Shown: positions 24,690-45,642, counted from the stretch's first letter. The stretch: 64,000 nucleotides of DNA from Megalobrama amblycephala (GCF_018812025.1 NC_063052.1:22015968-22079967); one strand, 5' to 3'. Notes: a model not told the origin generated them from the letters alone. Program-made: numbers and translations.

Positions 24690-26370
24690 CCCCAAAACTA
24701 AATAACCAAGTAAAAAGGCATCTACATAATATAAAGTGTCGACATTCACACATTCCAATCTATAGTATTTAAAAATCCTTGAGTCAATTTCAAATCCTTA
24801 TATCAACATAAAGCACAAATTTCACACTTTTGCAAGTTAATAAATAAATAGGGTCATGTCAGGTAACTTGGGACAATTTTAACATTGGAATGGCTGTCAA
24901 AGAAATTGCCCAATTTACCTGAATTTGTTTAAATAAATTAACAGTCGAACTGGATGATTTTTGGTAAACTAGAATACCTTTTGATACAATTCCAAAAAGT
25001 GTTCCCGTTTATATTAATTCACTTCAACTACCTTTCAAAAGTTTGGGGTAAGATAATAATTTTTTTTTATTTTTTTTATTAATTTAAAAAAAACTTTTTT
25101 TTTAATATAAATTCTTTTTTTTTTTCCAGCAGGGATGCATTAAATTGATCAAAAGTGACTTTCTACTAATTAAAATAAATGTTATTCTTCTGAACTTTTT
25201 AAATCTTACTAACCACAAACTTTTGAATGGTAGTGTACATAAATCAGATCCAAATAAATAAGATTTAACACTACATCAGCTAAAACAGCAGAGACATTCA
25301 CATATACACACACTCAAATCCAAATTAGTCCACAGAAGTCCTTATATCTTTCAAAAGTAAATGAGCTGCAAATATTTAAAGGAACACTGGTTGATTTATT
25401 CAGTGTAAATAAATGGCACCCAAATAGTTGAATACAAGCTCATGCATAAAGAAAAGTTTAATAATTAGTTAAATCATGGAACATGTTTAACAGCATATTT
25501 GTTTTTGCTGTGGTAATAATTAGTTTCAGTATCATGACATTCACTGATAACATTGTAGCATTACGATGAGACAACAGTATAGTAATACCGACAGATTATC
25601 CATGCCATAATGCCTGATGTCTGAGGGCTAAGCCAAATGACATCTTACCAGTTTAAAATCAGTGGTTATCAGGTCCATTTAGGCCTGCAATGGAACTGTG
25701 CATCATGTCAAATATGCAATCTTTAAAATCTATCAAAGTCAAGTCCTTAAACTGATTTGAAACTATTTGACCACTGGTTGTTTTACTCAACGTACACAAA
25801 AATCACCCATAAATTAACATTTGTACAAAGTTATTTTTTAAATAAACAAATAAATTGCTGACAAAAATCTGCCTGCATTCACCTTTATAGTTTTTTTTTA
25901 AGGCAGCTACATAAATCCCAAATATATAACCACACCAGCCAAAATAGTTGAAACATTCATCCACACAATCCAATACAAACTGGTCATAATCAAATTCTTA
26001 TATCTGTCAAAAGTAACTGAGGTAAAATTATTTAAAGGCCATGGGTTGTTTTACTCAACGTAAACAAAAAAGTGCCCAAATTCACACTTGTACTGCAATT
26101 TATCTTTTATTTAACAAACAAATAAATGGCTGTCAAAAGTGACAATTTTCCAGAATTCACCAAGAGCATATTTTTAAAAAGCTTGCTAGCTAAATAAATA
26201 ATTATAAATAAATGCATAAAATAAATACTATGCTAAAATCACACCAGCCAAAAAGGTTGAAACATTCATCCACATAATCCAATACAAACATGTTATTAAA
26301 TCTGTCAAAATCAAAATATGAAATATGCACAAATTAAATCCTTAAATAGAGTCCTTATACCTGTCAAAAG
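24690..26370. repeat. Decayed array of ~300-bp related units
   Basis: Recognisable copies share two blocks. The first is 'ccagccaaaa.ngttgaaacattcatccaca.aatccaatacaaa', seen at about 25934 and 26243 and more decayed near 25275. The second is 'tatctgtcaaaagtaactga' followed by 'actggttgttttactcaacgtaaacaaa', seen near 25345, 25770, 26000 and, partly, 26352. The best pair is about 309 bases apart. A further unit with the second block occurs at about 28411-28480. Confidence 0.6.
25027..25235. mobile_element. ACTACC-ended interspersed repeat
   Basis: Inverted ends: ACTACCTTTCAAAAGTTTGG on the left and the complement of ACTACCATTCAAAAGTTTG on the right (ending about 25235). It is a short, internally deleted copy of a family that recurs at about 35195, 48969, 53030 and 56709. 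No reading frame. Confidence 0.75.
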
Positions 26371-26553
26371 TGAACACGAGAACATACATGGGGAAGAAAA
26401 AAAAAAAAATCAACACTCCGATACATTGAGGGTGAAACATGAAAACCTGAACTCAGCAAAGAAAATCAAATAACGACACCCATGTCAAAATCACAGACAA
26501 AATACCCATACAGTTACAATTAAACTCCTTTGTAGAATTGAAATAAAACTCAC

Positions 26554-26670
26554 CAAATCCTTTGCAGGTTGAAAGAAAAGCGCTGATTGTTCTCCTGGAT
26601 GGTTGTGTTGACTGTGAAGGGGGATGAGGGAGAGGGGGAGAGCCGACTTCCCTTTTTCAATCACATCCCT
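26554..26670 (-). other. znf865: Probable 5' exon of the zinc-finger gene
   Basis: Bounded on the minus strand by an acceptor (CTGCCATAG, or alternatively the much stronger CCCCTTCACAG about 60 bases into it) and a perfect donor (ATTTG|GTGAGT). The frame that joins to the next exon is open from an internal TGA onward but has no ATG, so I treat it as noncoding. Using the stronger internal acceptor would leave the frame open throughout. Confidence 0.5.
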
Positions 26671-26981
26671 CTATGGCAGATCAAAAAAGTTTCAAAATAA
26701 AAATTAGAGCAAAACCAGACTTGTTAATTTTACAAACAACTTGGCATTATCATGCACGAATTTAGCATATATATATACATGTGCTACTCGCTGCGTAGGG
26801 GCCAACTACATGACAGAAAAACATAAACATAAACAAGAAAGTGACTGAGAGTGCAGACAGCCCGTCAGATGAATCCAGGCTATAAGCCCACTTCACTCTG
26901 CTAGCCTCTTAGCTAGCTAAATAAAGACGTCGTACCCTTTTACATTGCAACAGAATGCATTCAAAAGCTTTCGTATCACAC

Positions 26982-27420
26982 CTGCTCGTGAACGGAGAAA
27001 GTCCTCTTGAAGAGCAAAGCGTGAAAATAAAAATGCTAAAAAGGGCGCCGAAAGCGTAGTTGTGCACAAAGGCGGTATCCGATTTCAGGTTAGCAGGTCA
27101 TTTTTCCCCATCCCGTGGAAAAACACTCTCGCAGGCCTCTCCATCGCTTTCGATCCGTTAAACAAACCCCGATTTCCGCTGGCTGCGCTCGCTAACGTTC
27201 AGCTTCGCGCGGTATTATTCTCGTCGTAGAATTTCGACCAAAACTGTCCTTCCAGTCCGTTTTCTGCTTAAATTTTTGCAGATTATGGTCGGCCAAATAT
27301 TTTCCGCCCCGTGTCAATTTTTAGTGCCCCCGTCTTCCTTCGGGTACTTCTGTTCGCCTCACAGTGGTCGTTTCCGGGCAGTGATACAAGTTCCGGGTGG
27401 TGTTACATGTTAAAGCGTCC
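26982..27420 (-). promoter_or_regulatory. znf865: First exon and CpG-rich promoter of the zinc-finger gene
   Basis: The GC content and CpG frequency rise sharply here. A donor CAG|GTGTGA on the minus strand ends a first exon at 26982. ETS-like TTCCGGG motifs lie at about 27373 and 27392. This fits a TATA-less housekeeping promoter reading leftward. The start site was not determined. Confidence 0.55.
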
Positions 27421-28665
27421 GACATTGTCCTGCTTAGCGCACTGAAACCAGTATGTAATGAAGTGGGGTCAAATAAAGGGTTTTTATTTCATTCATTGGT
27501 TCATTCTATCATGCATTTGAGGTAAGACGACAGGGTAATGACGTGTAATTTTAACAAAACACCATGAATTGTGTATGTTTCGGCATTCGTAGTCTAGTAA
27601 TGGTATTAATGGGTTAGGGAAATCAGCGCCAAAAATAAAACAAAACAAAAACAAATGGCTCGTTCTAAACACTTCACTTCTCTGACGTAGTAACACATTG
27701 TCAGAGCACACACTTCACGAGCTGCCGCGCGAGACTCAAAAACATCACATTTCATCTCTCTCGTGCTGCGCACTGACTGAAACAAAATAGCCAGTCAGAA
27801 CAGCTGTTCCACACATATGCGAGCCAAAGTAATTAGAACAATTATTTCACCTTGTGAGAGCACGACAGAGAGAGCGCACGCGCAGCATTTTAGACAGCAC
27901 ATATATTTTGGAAACGATTGCAGTGCACAACACCTCTCTGAAGCCATTTTACCAACATGCCGCCGTCTCCCCCCCGCCACCCTACCAGAACATAAGGTCC
28001 TCGCCCACCCTGCCCCTCAAAATGGCGAATGCCGGTGATGGCTCGTCCGTCTCCCTTAGGAACCATTAAAGAACCTGAAATGTCCCATTTTAGATTAATG
28101 AATACATTAGTTGAAAACAGCAAATTATTTTGCAGAGAACAGTTATAATTTACACAACAGCAATATAGCAGTAACAAACAAAAATATATATATATTTAGG
28201 TTTAAACAAAATTTTAGACCATCCAATATAAAATAAATGAGAAAAATAATAAATGAATGCAAGAGAATGGAAAGTTGAGATTTATGGTATGTAAATGTGG
28301 GGAAACAACTTTAAATCTTGAGACAATACATCAGCAATTACATTATTGGTAATTAATTCTCTTTCTTTTTCATTGTTAACCTAAACTATTCTACTCCAAA
28401 TTAATCCTAAATCCTTATATCTGTCAAAAGTAGCTGAGTTGAATCTATTTAAAAGACCACTGGCTGTTTTACCCAATGTAAACAAACAATTAGTCTAATT
28501 AATACAAGATCATGCATGTCTAGATGTACTTGGCACATAATATATATTGAGATTTAGAACATATTTTTAAAAACATATAAACATCTAAAACCAACCAACA
28601 TATTTCATAATTCATGAGAAAAAGAACACAAGTGTCAGTCTCCAGAAAAGAACTTCTTAATGGCG
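27421..28665. other. Intergenic between the zinc-finger gene and shisa7
   Basis: No exon supported. The left half is moderately CpG-rich (to about 28050). The right half is AT-rich and includes an outlying copy of the ~300-bp unit (about 28411-28520) also found in the zinc-finger gene intron. Confidence 0.45.
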
Positions 28666-31211
28666 AGAATTTTATTTAAAAATAATAATTAAAGTTTTTG
28701 CTGTAAATATTTTATGCATGGCATTTTGGCATTTTCCCCATAAAATTTACAACACGGTTTATGTATTTCATGGCAAGAAACATTTATATCTAAAAGAAAA
28801 GAAAAAATATATATATAAAAAAAACAAAAAACTTTAAATAAATTATGGTTGTTTATTCTGTTTTCCATAACTTTGGTGAATGCAGCAATGGAAAATAATT
28901 TTTTTATGATTTGTTTATTTTTTGCATTCAAAGAGACACTTAAAAAATAAAATAATATTTTGGGTTTTCTGAAATGCACATTCTCTGACTTCACACAAGG
29001 CAAAAGTCAGATAAAATGCGAGATAAAGCATTCCAAAATAGACACTGAAATACACACAAGCACACAAATACAGACACACAAACTGGACACATACACACCT
29101 TGACATCAGAAGTCAGCAATATGACATCATCAACACTGGCTTTGACATCTTCATGCGTTTTGTCTTTTCACTATGATTGCATCTGCTTTTTTGTTGAGTT
29201 ACAAAGGTTAGAATCCACTATAAACTCAAATATAAACAGAAAACAGGAATAAAAACAATTTCTAAAGTCACAGAGAAAAAAAAAATAAAACAATGATAAT
29301 AATCAAGAATATGAATAATATTGATGACTATATATATTTATATATATATATATATATATGCACATAAATTGGCATGTGTACATATTTGAACATTCGGGAT
29401 TCAATTCAATTTTTTTTTATCTTTTTCAACATATTTAACTTCAGTTTTATTAACAAGTTAATAAAAGCTTAAACATTGCAGAGTGATCTAAAATACTATA
29501 TTATGGCCCAATAATCTTGCTCAGCCAGGTCGTTCTCAGACATTCCACCACAACAGTGTCCATTTGATGTGGAGACAGCTGAAAAACACACAGAAATCGC
29601 TAACAAAAAAAAAGACATTTTTCTTGAATATAATATAGGTAAACAAGACACCTTTTACTCCTAAAATTTATCTCATCGGTTAAATAATGCATCCTAGTGT
29701 GACACAGAGTGTTGAAGTAGCTTTGCAGATTTTGTTCTATTTTTCTGTTTTACATTGGCATGTAGCCTCTATGTTCCGCACAGCCGTGTCACGGGAAAAG
29801 ATAAAAAGCCGTAAGAACACGGAAGCACAGACACACATGAAGAAGTTTCAGAATAGCCCTTGGATTAAATTGTCCATTGTATAAGTAAACCCTTACCCCT
29901 GTCCCCCCTCAATACAACAGCTTGATTTGCAAATTAAGTGTGAAGACTATGCTGTCTTATTTGACATACTGCATGCCCATGACTAAATGTCAGCTCTTAA
30001 CACTTAATAACAGAACAACCGTAACTCCAGAACGTTTGATGCCGTCATACGAAGCTATTCTCTGACTGGTCAAACATGCAAGAACGAGGCATGACTTCTA
30101 TCAGATTTGAATGGCTGACTTCAGTTTCCAAATATCTGTCTACTCAAACATGTCTAGTTCAGATAGTATGACCTGATTTATCCATCAATCTAACAGCCTT
30201 TTGATCATATTATAAAACAGCCAAAATGTTATCCACAATGCAAAAAAAAAAAAAATCAAACCGACAAGTATTCATGTCAGCTTTGATTCACAGTCTTGAG
30301 TATAAGATGCTAAAAATATCCGATCATCAATATAACACCCGTTTCCCAATGAAAATGTTTTCCTTCATTGTATTCCGTATGAATAAGCTCTAATATGGCT
30401 GATGGCATTTGGACTCATATTAACAGTGCAGACTAAAGAGTCAGGTCACAAAACGAGTGACTTTTTTCAAGTCCCAAGTTCTTCTTTCTGACGAATTACC
30501 AGCATTTTCTTCACTTGATGGCAAATGCACAATACTCCCCAAGTCACAATCCATTTCCAAGTCAAGTCAAATCTGATTTGAGAACGGTCAAATCATAGTT
30601 TCCATGAGGTAATTCAGGACACTAGTCAGTTTTATCCAGTGTATCTCATTGTTCTCTTGTTTTACAGATGAAGGTGACACACACCCACACCTCTGTGAGA
30701 ATGACACTTTGCGTTGAATGGAACCAAAAAAATTGGCAAACTCTGAGGCAAGGTCAACTGCTATAATTGGATTCAGAAAAACAAAAATTAACCCCTAAAC
30801 CAATTGGTTTTTACATTAGCTGGAATGTGCTAACTAGAGAAAACTTGGCCTATTCTAATAATGAACCTTTTCACTTTTGTATCTCCATGGTGCCATCCAA
30901 ACACTATATGCTACACACAGGTCAGAGGAAACCTCAGTCCCTCTTCACATTTCTATTTGTTGAGAATTTGGAAATTTAGGGATCTACAGAATCACTTGGT
31001 ATAGTCTCATATCCCTCTTTCTCTCAATAGTGGTACACTGTGTATTCTCTTCAGATGGGCCTCATTTCTGACCTCCTTCATATCTTCTTCCTCTTTTTCA
31101 TTCTTCATTTCTGTCTTCTGCCTTTTTTACACTCCACCGTCTTCCCTCCCTTGGGCTTGCGCAATCACACCTCATCTATCCATCATCTCCTTACCATCTT
31201 TCTTGTTGCGC
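28666..31211 (-). other. shisa7: Probable shisa7 3' UTR
   Basis: Follows the shisa7 stop codon with no other exon. Candidate polyadenylation signals on the minus strand (plus TTTATT) are at about 29446-29451 and 28671-28676. A TA-rich microsatellite is at about 29334-29360. Extent inferred. Confidence 0.45.
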
Positions 31212-38381
<7,170 letters not shown>

Positions 38382-38454
38382 CTTGATATAGGGGATGTTT
38401 TTTTTAATCAAAGATGAAAAAACGTAAAGCCTTTGTACAAAAGACTTCTGAGGC
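38382..38454 (-). other. shisa7: shisa7 5' UTR in the first coding exon
   Basis: A good acceptor on the minus strand (CAGCTTTTTGTAG) ends at 38455, so the exon with the start codon probably begins at 38454. Confidence 0.5.
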
Positions 38455-41400
38455 CTACAAAAAGCTGACGTCTATCAAAAGTTGCAAGTCAGTGTGGCAA
38501 TATATAAGACGTAGTTAATCTCTCTTTCACATGTGCATACACTAGTATGCAAATTATTTAATATGCAAAATACACATCCAAGTGCAGGAGTTCAGGTTAA
38601 AGAAAAAAGCATGAGACTTGCATTTAGGGTGTAAACATATTTCTGAGAAAATTATTAACAAGAATGAGGTAAATCTATGTACAAGTTTTATGCTTAATGG
38701 GTGAGAGTTGGAATGCTTGAAAATTTTGATTTGGCACAAAATCAAATATTTGGAATCTTCTCAATGAGACAATTCTATAAAACAACAGCTTTAGAAATAT
38801 GGCAATGACTCAAATGTAAAATGAAAAAGTATTTGACTTTTGTAGCAAGCGATTTAGTTCTGTAAACAATGTAAACTTTTTTTAAAGTGTCATGGGAACA
38901 GCTTCTTCTTAAAGGTGGTTTTGTGTTGTATAACTGAACTGATCTATGGCACTAACAACTCATTCAAGACTCAATCTGAGTTCACTTTATGGGCAACATG
39001 TAAACATTTCTGTTTGAGTGTAAACTATGTTTCACCAAATGCTCTCTATTCTGGTTGGCACTTCAGTTGTGGACTCACTAACCAACCGTATAGAAAGAAA
39101 CAGTTAATACTACTCAGCTATTCGGTGTGGTTTGTAAACAACTGTCATTGTTAGCTTCAAGAACTTATGTCGTCTTGTAAACAAATCTCAGTTGGTTGGC
39201 TCTTTAGGCTTTAATCGTCAATGAGAATATCTTGCAAGACTAACAAGAATACCTTTAAAGGTCATTGAGGTTCTGTTGTGCGGTCCAAATAATCAGGCTA
39301 ACAGTGTCAGTTTTCAAGAAAAATACTAAGTACTTCATCTTTTCGAGTTTCAGAAGGAAGTCATTGAGGCGAGAGATAAAAGGTAGGACGAAACGATGAA
39401 AGAGCAACTTTCAAGAGTTCAGAAATGGGGAAGAGCTGATCTTTTCTCTAAAGGCGGCACCACGGGACAAAGGCTCATTACGAAGGCTTTGGAAGAGTGT
39501 AGGTTGGTTAGGGCACTCGCGAAGTGTAACAAGCAGCAGGTATATATTAGTTCCTGGTTTGACAGCACAAGTCAGGCCAGAAAGGAAGAAGTGTTCAGGA
39601 AAGGAAGAAAGAAAATGGAAGGGTGGACTGAGTCTAGGTACAGGTTGAGGGTCTATGTGTGTTGGACCCTCTTCCGTGAGTGTCTCTGCTCTGGATTTAG
39701 CTCAACCCAACAGAATAAAACAAATGGGGGCTTGGGCCCAGTTCTGGCAGGACAGCATGGTTGAGCCCACTGAACAGGCATGAACAAGTCGGGATTCATC
39801 CGTCAATGTGGAACACGTGGAGACCGTCGAGCAAACGCACCAAAAGACCTACCTAAGTGTTAAAGAGCGTCTTTTCAAGTAGTGGGACAACTTTAAACGT
39901 CGTCCCACTGTCAACACAGTAAACGCGTCAATGGCTCGCTGGTGAATATGGCAGATTACGGAACGTCAAACCTGGACCACCTTCGAACATATGGACCTCT
40001 AAAAATTTTCCTGAATATACCCATGCATCTGCTGTTCTAGAATGGCCAAGCCGAATCCTCTCAATACTCGCAGGGATCTTGACGTTAGTATGGCTATGAG
40101 ACGTATGGCTTCAGTATCTAAACCCTTCAGGGACTCCTGAGGGTTCTGCTCTATATGTGCAGAGTCTGTAGAGGTGGGAGGAGCAAACGAGATGGATGAC
40201 TAAAGAGATCTGATGGATAGGAAGAGTTAAACGGGCCTTAGTGAGAGGAACGGACGACTAATCAACAGAATTAGCAGCAGCTCACTTTGGAAAGTTTAAT
40301 GAGGCTTGTGCCAGCCATCCATAAGCCCGTCCATCCATCGATCAATCGATCAGGAGCCGAACTCTCTCAGGCTAATGCATTCGTAACGGCCACTCTTACA
40401 TAAAGCATGTTTAACCAATAATGCACTGTTCTCCCTATTTTGGGGAGCAAAAACTGCTTGTTGTTTGTGACAAACTAAACGATAAAAACTTTCCACCTTC
40501 TGAACTATGACATGCTATTCAGTAATAAAAAAGACTGATGGAAATAAGGTAAAAACTGAGAATTAAAGTTGGTGTAAAGTGTGGTTAAATGGCTTAACAA
40601 AAATGCAGATGTACTGGTGAAATAATTTCTTGCTTCTGGTTGGCACGGTTAGTGTTTGGCACTGGTTTTGGTAGCAAAAAGTCAAGGAGAAAATCTTCAA
40701 TCTGTGCAAATCAACATCCTTTCAAAAAGCCCCTGGCTCACAAAAACAGTGATAGTTCATCTGCTTTAGAAAAGATGAAGACTTCCTATTCCTGGCTGGG
40801 ACTCCAGCCGTTTTCATCCAGGCTGATGGCTCTTCGTCTTGGCTTCTGTTTTCCTTTGTTAGTCTTGGATTTTCACTGAAAGACAGAAGGAAGTTGAGAA
40901 TGATTGAAATCCCTAATTTGCAATGAGCTCATATGTCCATCATTATATATTAGAAACATCACAGTGCTAGATAACCCAACTTGTAGGCAAATAAATGCAA
41001 TACATATCAATGTTCATGCATCGATTATGTCATTAACATCTTTCACAACATCTAAACTATATTTGACAAAATACCCTTATTAAGAAGGGACCAACAACGC
41101 ATTAAATGGATTTCAAATTCAAAACATGTTTTCACAACCTCTACTTCTTATCAGTATTTCTGAGTGCAAAGCTGAACTACAACTCTTTCTCTTTTGAGAT
41201 ATAAGATTTTATGATAACACTTTAGTATATGGAACACATATAAACTATTAACTATGACTCAATAAACTCCTAATTTACTGCTTATTAATAGTTAGTAAGG
41301 TGGTTGTTATGTTTAGGTATTGGGTAGGATTAAGGATATAGAATAAGGTCATGTAGAATAAGACATTAATATGTGCTTAATAAGTACTAATAAATAGTCA

Positions 41401-43793
41401 ATATTATATTAATATGCATGCTAATAAAGCAACTAGTTAAAAGACCCTAAAATAAAGTGTTACCGATTTTATTTTTGGTTTTGTCAAAACCAATCAAATT
41501 CTAATTTTTTTTTTTTTTTTAAATCAAATTAAATTAAGTAACTTAATTAAAAGTAAAAAAAAAAATGTAATTCACTGAATTATCTAAAATTGAACACTAC
41601 CATATGTTTATTTAATATATAAACCATTTTTCTTAAATTTCCCATTAAAAATAGCTGTATTGTGCCATAATATAACTATATATACACCTTAATAGTGATA
41701 TAAAATTACTCAAACCAAGATATAAGATTTAATTTTCCATACTGCAGACATATAACATATGTACACATTCGACCAGACAATGACTGCAAATCAATAAACT
41801 ATTTAAAATTCTTAAGAATAATATAAAGAACTGTGCATTCAGTTTCAATTACATTTGTGTTGTTTCCCTACAACAAAATCATCCACAATCATATGGCTGT
41901 GAATCACATCATCCTCCACGATCAACAAGGTGCAAAGTGTATGCAATATGCACACCATATTTTGTGCATATAGTAGTGCGACCTCAGCTTTCTCACATAC
42001 TGAGTCACACGTTACGGCAGTGAATAACATGCACATGTTAGCATAGCTGATGCAATACAGCAAATCTTAAACCCTCAATGACAGGCACTGAGTGTAAATA
42101 AGCAAGTAACAGTATAAACGCCACTTAAAAAGGCTTGTGGGAACATACTGAAAGCTTAATACGTTCAAAGAGATGCAGCTTTGGACGAAGCGAGAGAGGA
42201 AGCGGGGGGTGACACAGCCACAGATGTGCGCGGAGTGGGGGGTTGGCAGGGCAGAGAGAGACCCTATTGAGAGGAGAAGAGAAGACAGGAAGGATGCAGG
42301 GATGGGGGAGGAAGGGTTTTTAGGAGCAAGGACCCTTATGGAAGAGGGAATGAGGTAAAAAGGGCAAAACACACAAGGCTACGCACCTTTAAACAGCCCC
42401 TCACAAGTGCATCTTATGCCCTTTCGTTTTACAGTGTGCTTTATGCTCACCAAGTTGCCTCTTTTCCGGAGTTGCCATCGGCAACGCCTTGTGTGGCTAA
42501 TGATGTGAAGCGGAGAGACAGGGTCCTGGAAGCACGGGCTCGTGAAAGCGGTGCCTCACAGATGTGCACTACAGCATCTGCACACTAACTCTCTAAAGAC
42601 GGCCTGAGCATGCCACACTACACGCCTCTCGTCCTTCCTTCTCCCTCATACACTCTTTATTTTTCTCGATCTATTTGACAGTGCGTGGGTCGAAAGTGTT
42701 CTCTTAGAATAGCTCTGCTGCAGTGAGTGAGATAGAGGGATGTGACATAGAGATGGGCAGATGGATCACCTCGCTTAGTTTGTTCGTTTCATCCTCCCTT
42801 TGCGGTAAATATCCTACATACTTCTTCCTATAAGCGACTCAAGCGAGTGCAATGCACATCTCCATTCATCTGCCTCTTTCTCTCCATTCCCCACCCCTTC
42901 ATCCTCCTGATCACCATCAACCCCGTTTCTCTGACTCAGGAGGATGGGAGGCATCCGTCCCATCCACAAACAGGTGCAGATGACAGATGTCAGGCCAATA
43001 TGCAGCCCATTACCATTTTATGAGCGAGCACACACACCGAAATGGGAATGGAGAGATGAAGGGCAGAAAGAGGACAGTAGGCCTTAGAAGATAAAATGAA
43101 AGTGGATTTTAAAGACTGTTAGTCAGCAACAAGTCGTGGTACAAAAAAAAAAAAGCAGCTTTGTGTTGTCATTCACAGATGAAGAGATACGAACAAAGAC
43201 ACGTAAGTGTAATTTGTCAAGTGAAACACTGAAGGATTTGCTTAATTATGTGCATTTTGCGACACTTGAACGCGTGTGTTGACAATGCGCCATAGTTATA
43301 AGTGACACAAGCCGTTAAAAAAAAAAACATGCTTGTTTTTCTATCACAGTGAAGACTTTTCATTGACTTCTATTGTTTTATACTGTGATAATTACAATTT
43401 TAACCCCCTACTCCTAAACTTAACGCCTTAAACACATTTTATATATTCATTTAGACGTTATTTAATTCACAATACAGGCAAAACCTGACCCACACACGCT
43501 AACAGACTATACACACAGCAGCATCATGGCAGATCTCAGGGAGGAAATTAAAATTCCAGTGGCGGACGACACACGCTGTGCGACACCAATCCCCATGACA
43601 TGTATCCATCCCTGGTCTTACATTCGTTATGAATATTCAATATTTAGCTCATAACAAAGTGTTCATAAACAGAAATCAAGCAAAAAACGCAAAGAAAGGA
43701 CTGTAATGAGCGCGCGACCTATGTGTATGCGATCCTCGCGCACGTTGCAGCAGTAACAGCATCAGATGGGAACAAAATGAAGGCACGTCTTAC
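38455..43793 (-). other. shisa7: shisa7 intron 1 (probable)
   Basis: Sequence between the acceptor near 38455 and the strong donor near 43793. It holds no supported coding exon. A repeat with TAACACTTTA ends (41215-41462), poly(T) near 41507-41521 and poly(A) near 43142-43154 are present. Confidence 0.45.
41215..41462. mobile_element. Short repeat with TAACACTTTA inverted ends
   Basis: Left end TAACACTTTAGTATA and right end AATAAAGTGTTA. The interior ('ttactgcttattaatagttagtaaggt', 'taatatgcatgctaata') is shared with the split copy at 47397-48172. Nonautonomous, no reading frame. Confidence 0.75.
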
Positions 43794-44060
43794 CTGCGTT
43801 TGTTGCAACAGCTGCCCGCTTCCAATCTGTGGAAAATGATGCGGAGACTGCAAGAAATGTGATACAATAACCGTTGAAAGTTATTGTTGCCCCTCTCTTG
43901 GCTGACAGCAGATTGAATGAGATGATGCAGCACGCGCAGTATTCACAGAGATGGGGTCTTGCGTTTCTTAACAGCTCTTGGTTCGTAGAAAAAGACGCAG
44001 TTTTGTGGCATTGGCGATGGGAGAGTATCTTATTTAAAGGCGAGTAAAACCTCCACTCGT
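43794..44060 (-). other. shisa7: Probable first (noncoding) exon of shisa7
   Basis: A consensus donor (AACGCAG|GTAAGA on the minus strand) ends an exon at 43794. The surrounding 43.7-44.65 kb is richer in CpG than its flanks, as expected for a promoter region. Link to shisa7 is inferred from strand and position. The exon's 5' end is unknown. Confidence 0.4.
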
Positions 44061-45640
44061 CCTGGATGTTCAACAACAAAAAAAATGTCAGTTTCAAAAT
44101 ATAGTTTTCATTGAGTCACAAGTCATAAAAACGTGAAAGGAATATGTGGACGTCTCCAGATATTAGCAAAAATATCGACCATGCGTAATTTACAGTCCAA
44201 CGAGAAAAGAAAACGCATAATACTTCGTGCATCCAGGTAAAAATAGGTTCTTTTTTATATAAAACGCTATTGACTATGCACAGTCTAATCCGTGTATTGC
44301 CAAATACACATAAAACGGCTGATTAATTAGACGCGCCCGGCAATATCCGTTTCCCTACTATTTAAATGACCGTATTATTCCGCTTTCAACACAAATTCAA
44401 TGGGCTCCACACTCACTAATAGAGATCTACCTCCGCGCCGCTGAAACGCAATTGCTCCCACAAAGGTCCGCTTCGCTCAGTTTACATCGATTGGAGCGAG
44501 ATGCTTGCACGTGGTTTCATTTGCTAAATGTTGGAAATGATCTGCCAATCGCTGGCACGCGTTATTGGCTGAGAATGTCTTTTCTACGCGTGCGGGGTTT
44601 TTAGGGAAAATCAACTGACGCTCGTTCGCAGATGGGCACGCGCTCATGAGAGTCTAGCGCGAGAGAATTCATGAACCTCCTTAAAACGGAATGGATTTAA
44701 ATTGATTTCTTTCCGAGAAACCAAGAACAGAATGACATAGTTAAACTAGAGAGTTTAGCTCTTCCATTTGCGTGACAGAAATGTATATTAAAAAAGTGTT
44801 GTGCCATTTGTTTCTGTGGTAACCGCAGCATCCCATGACAATAATTGTTCTTTATTGATTTCTCTCTCTCTCTTTTTTTTTTTTTTAAGGTGAACATGTC
44901 CGGGTCAATTTTGAGTCCAAAACCAAAAGAAATTATAGTAGATATTTTGCTTTTCATTAAAGGACCATTTATACTGGTATTATGGCAATATTTTCACATA
45001 TTTACATTATTTCCCCCTATAACAATCGCATTTTAATTAGGCAAATGTAACGGGGAAAAATAATTGTAAATTATTTATACAAAAATCTAGTATTTGTCAA
45101 ATCATTTAATTTGGACAGTTTAGTGTTTTTTTTTGTTTGTTTTTTGTTTTTACTGTAAATTACACTAATTGAGAAATGGTAAAAAGACATCATATTAACA
45201 AAGTCATGAGAACAACTATTGGGAAGAATGGGAATAAGAACATAATTGGGGGTGAGTGGTGTCTAATAAATAATTACATTATTATATCACAAACTGTATC
45301 TTTTATTTGAGGGTGAAATATGACATTTTTAATTATTATTGTTATTAGGCCTATTCAAAAGAAGACAATACCTAATAATAATTCTATAATAACGTTTCTT
45401 ATTATTATTCAGTGTACGGTCAAATTATTCTTCTGGCAAAAATAGAAAATAAGAATGCATATGCTGAATATTTGTACTTTAAAAAAAAAAAATCCAGTCA
45501 CACACCACACAGGACTACATACTGCAAAACGGTGAGCAAAGTGTTGAAAATAAAATGAAATCAAAAATTTTCTCTTTCTCTGTTTACTAAGAGTGATTCA
45601 TTTACTTGAATGCTGTTTGTGACTGAATCAGAATGAGTTC
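44061..45640. other. Intergenic, upstream of shisa7
   Basis: The left part (to about 44650) is relatively CpG-rich and may contain shisa7 promoter elements. The rest is AT-rich without exons. Confidence 0.4.
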
Positions 45641-45642
45641 CT

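Larger units (their letters stand above)
23278..26553 (-). other. znf865: Intron of the zinc-finger gene
   Basis: AT-rich intron between a GTGAGT donor (26553) and the acceptor at 23278. It carries homopolymer tracts, one ACTACC-ended repeat (25027-25235), and from about 24.7 kb to the donor a decayed array of related segments about 300 bases apart (listed separately). Confidence 0.55.

Noticed and set aside
24690..26370. CRISPR-like array
   Set aside because: The units are about 300 bases apart, diverged and in a vertebrate intron; they lack the short exact repeats and unique spacers of CRISPR.
27795..28038. Coding exon in the CpG-richer stretch near 27.9 kb
   Set aside because: Overlapping short frames on both strands with no domain or splice evidence; CpG content alone explains their openness.
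42067..42372. 101-codon minus-strand frame in shisa7 intron 1
   Set aside because: Composition looks like translated intron; no family motif and no consistent splice sites seen.
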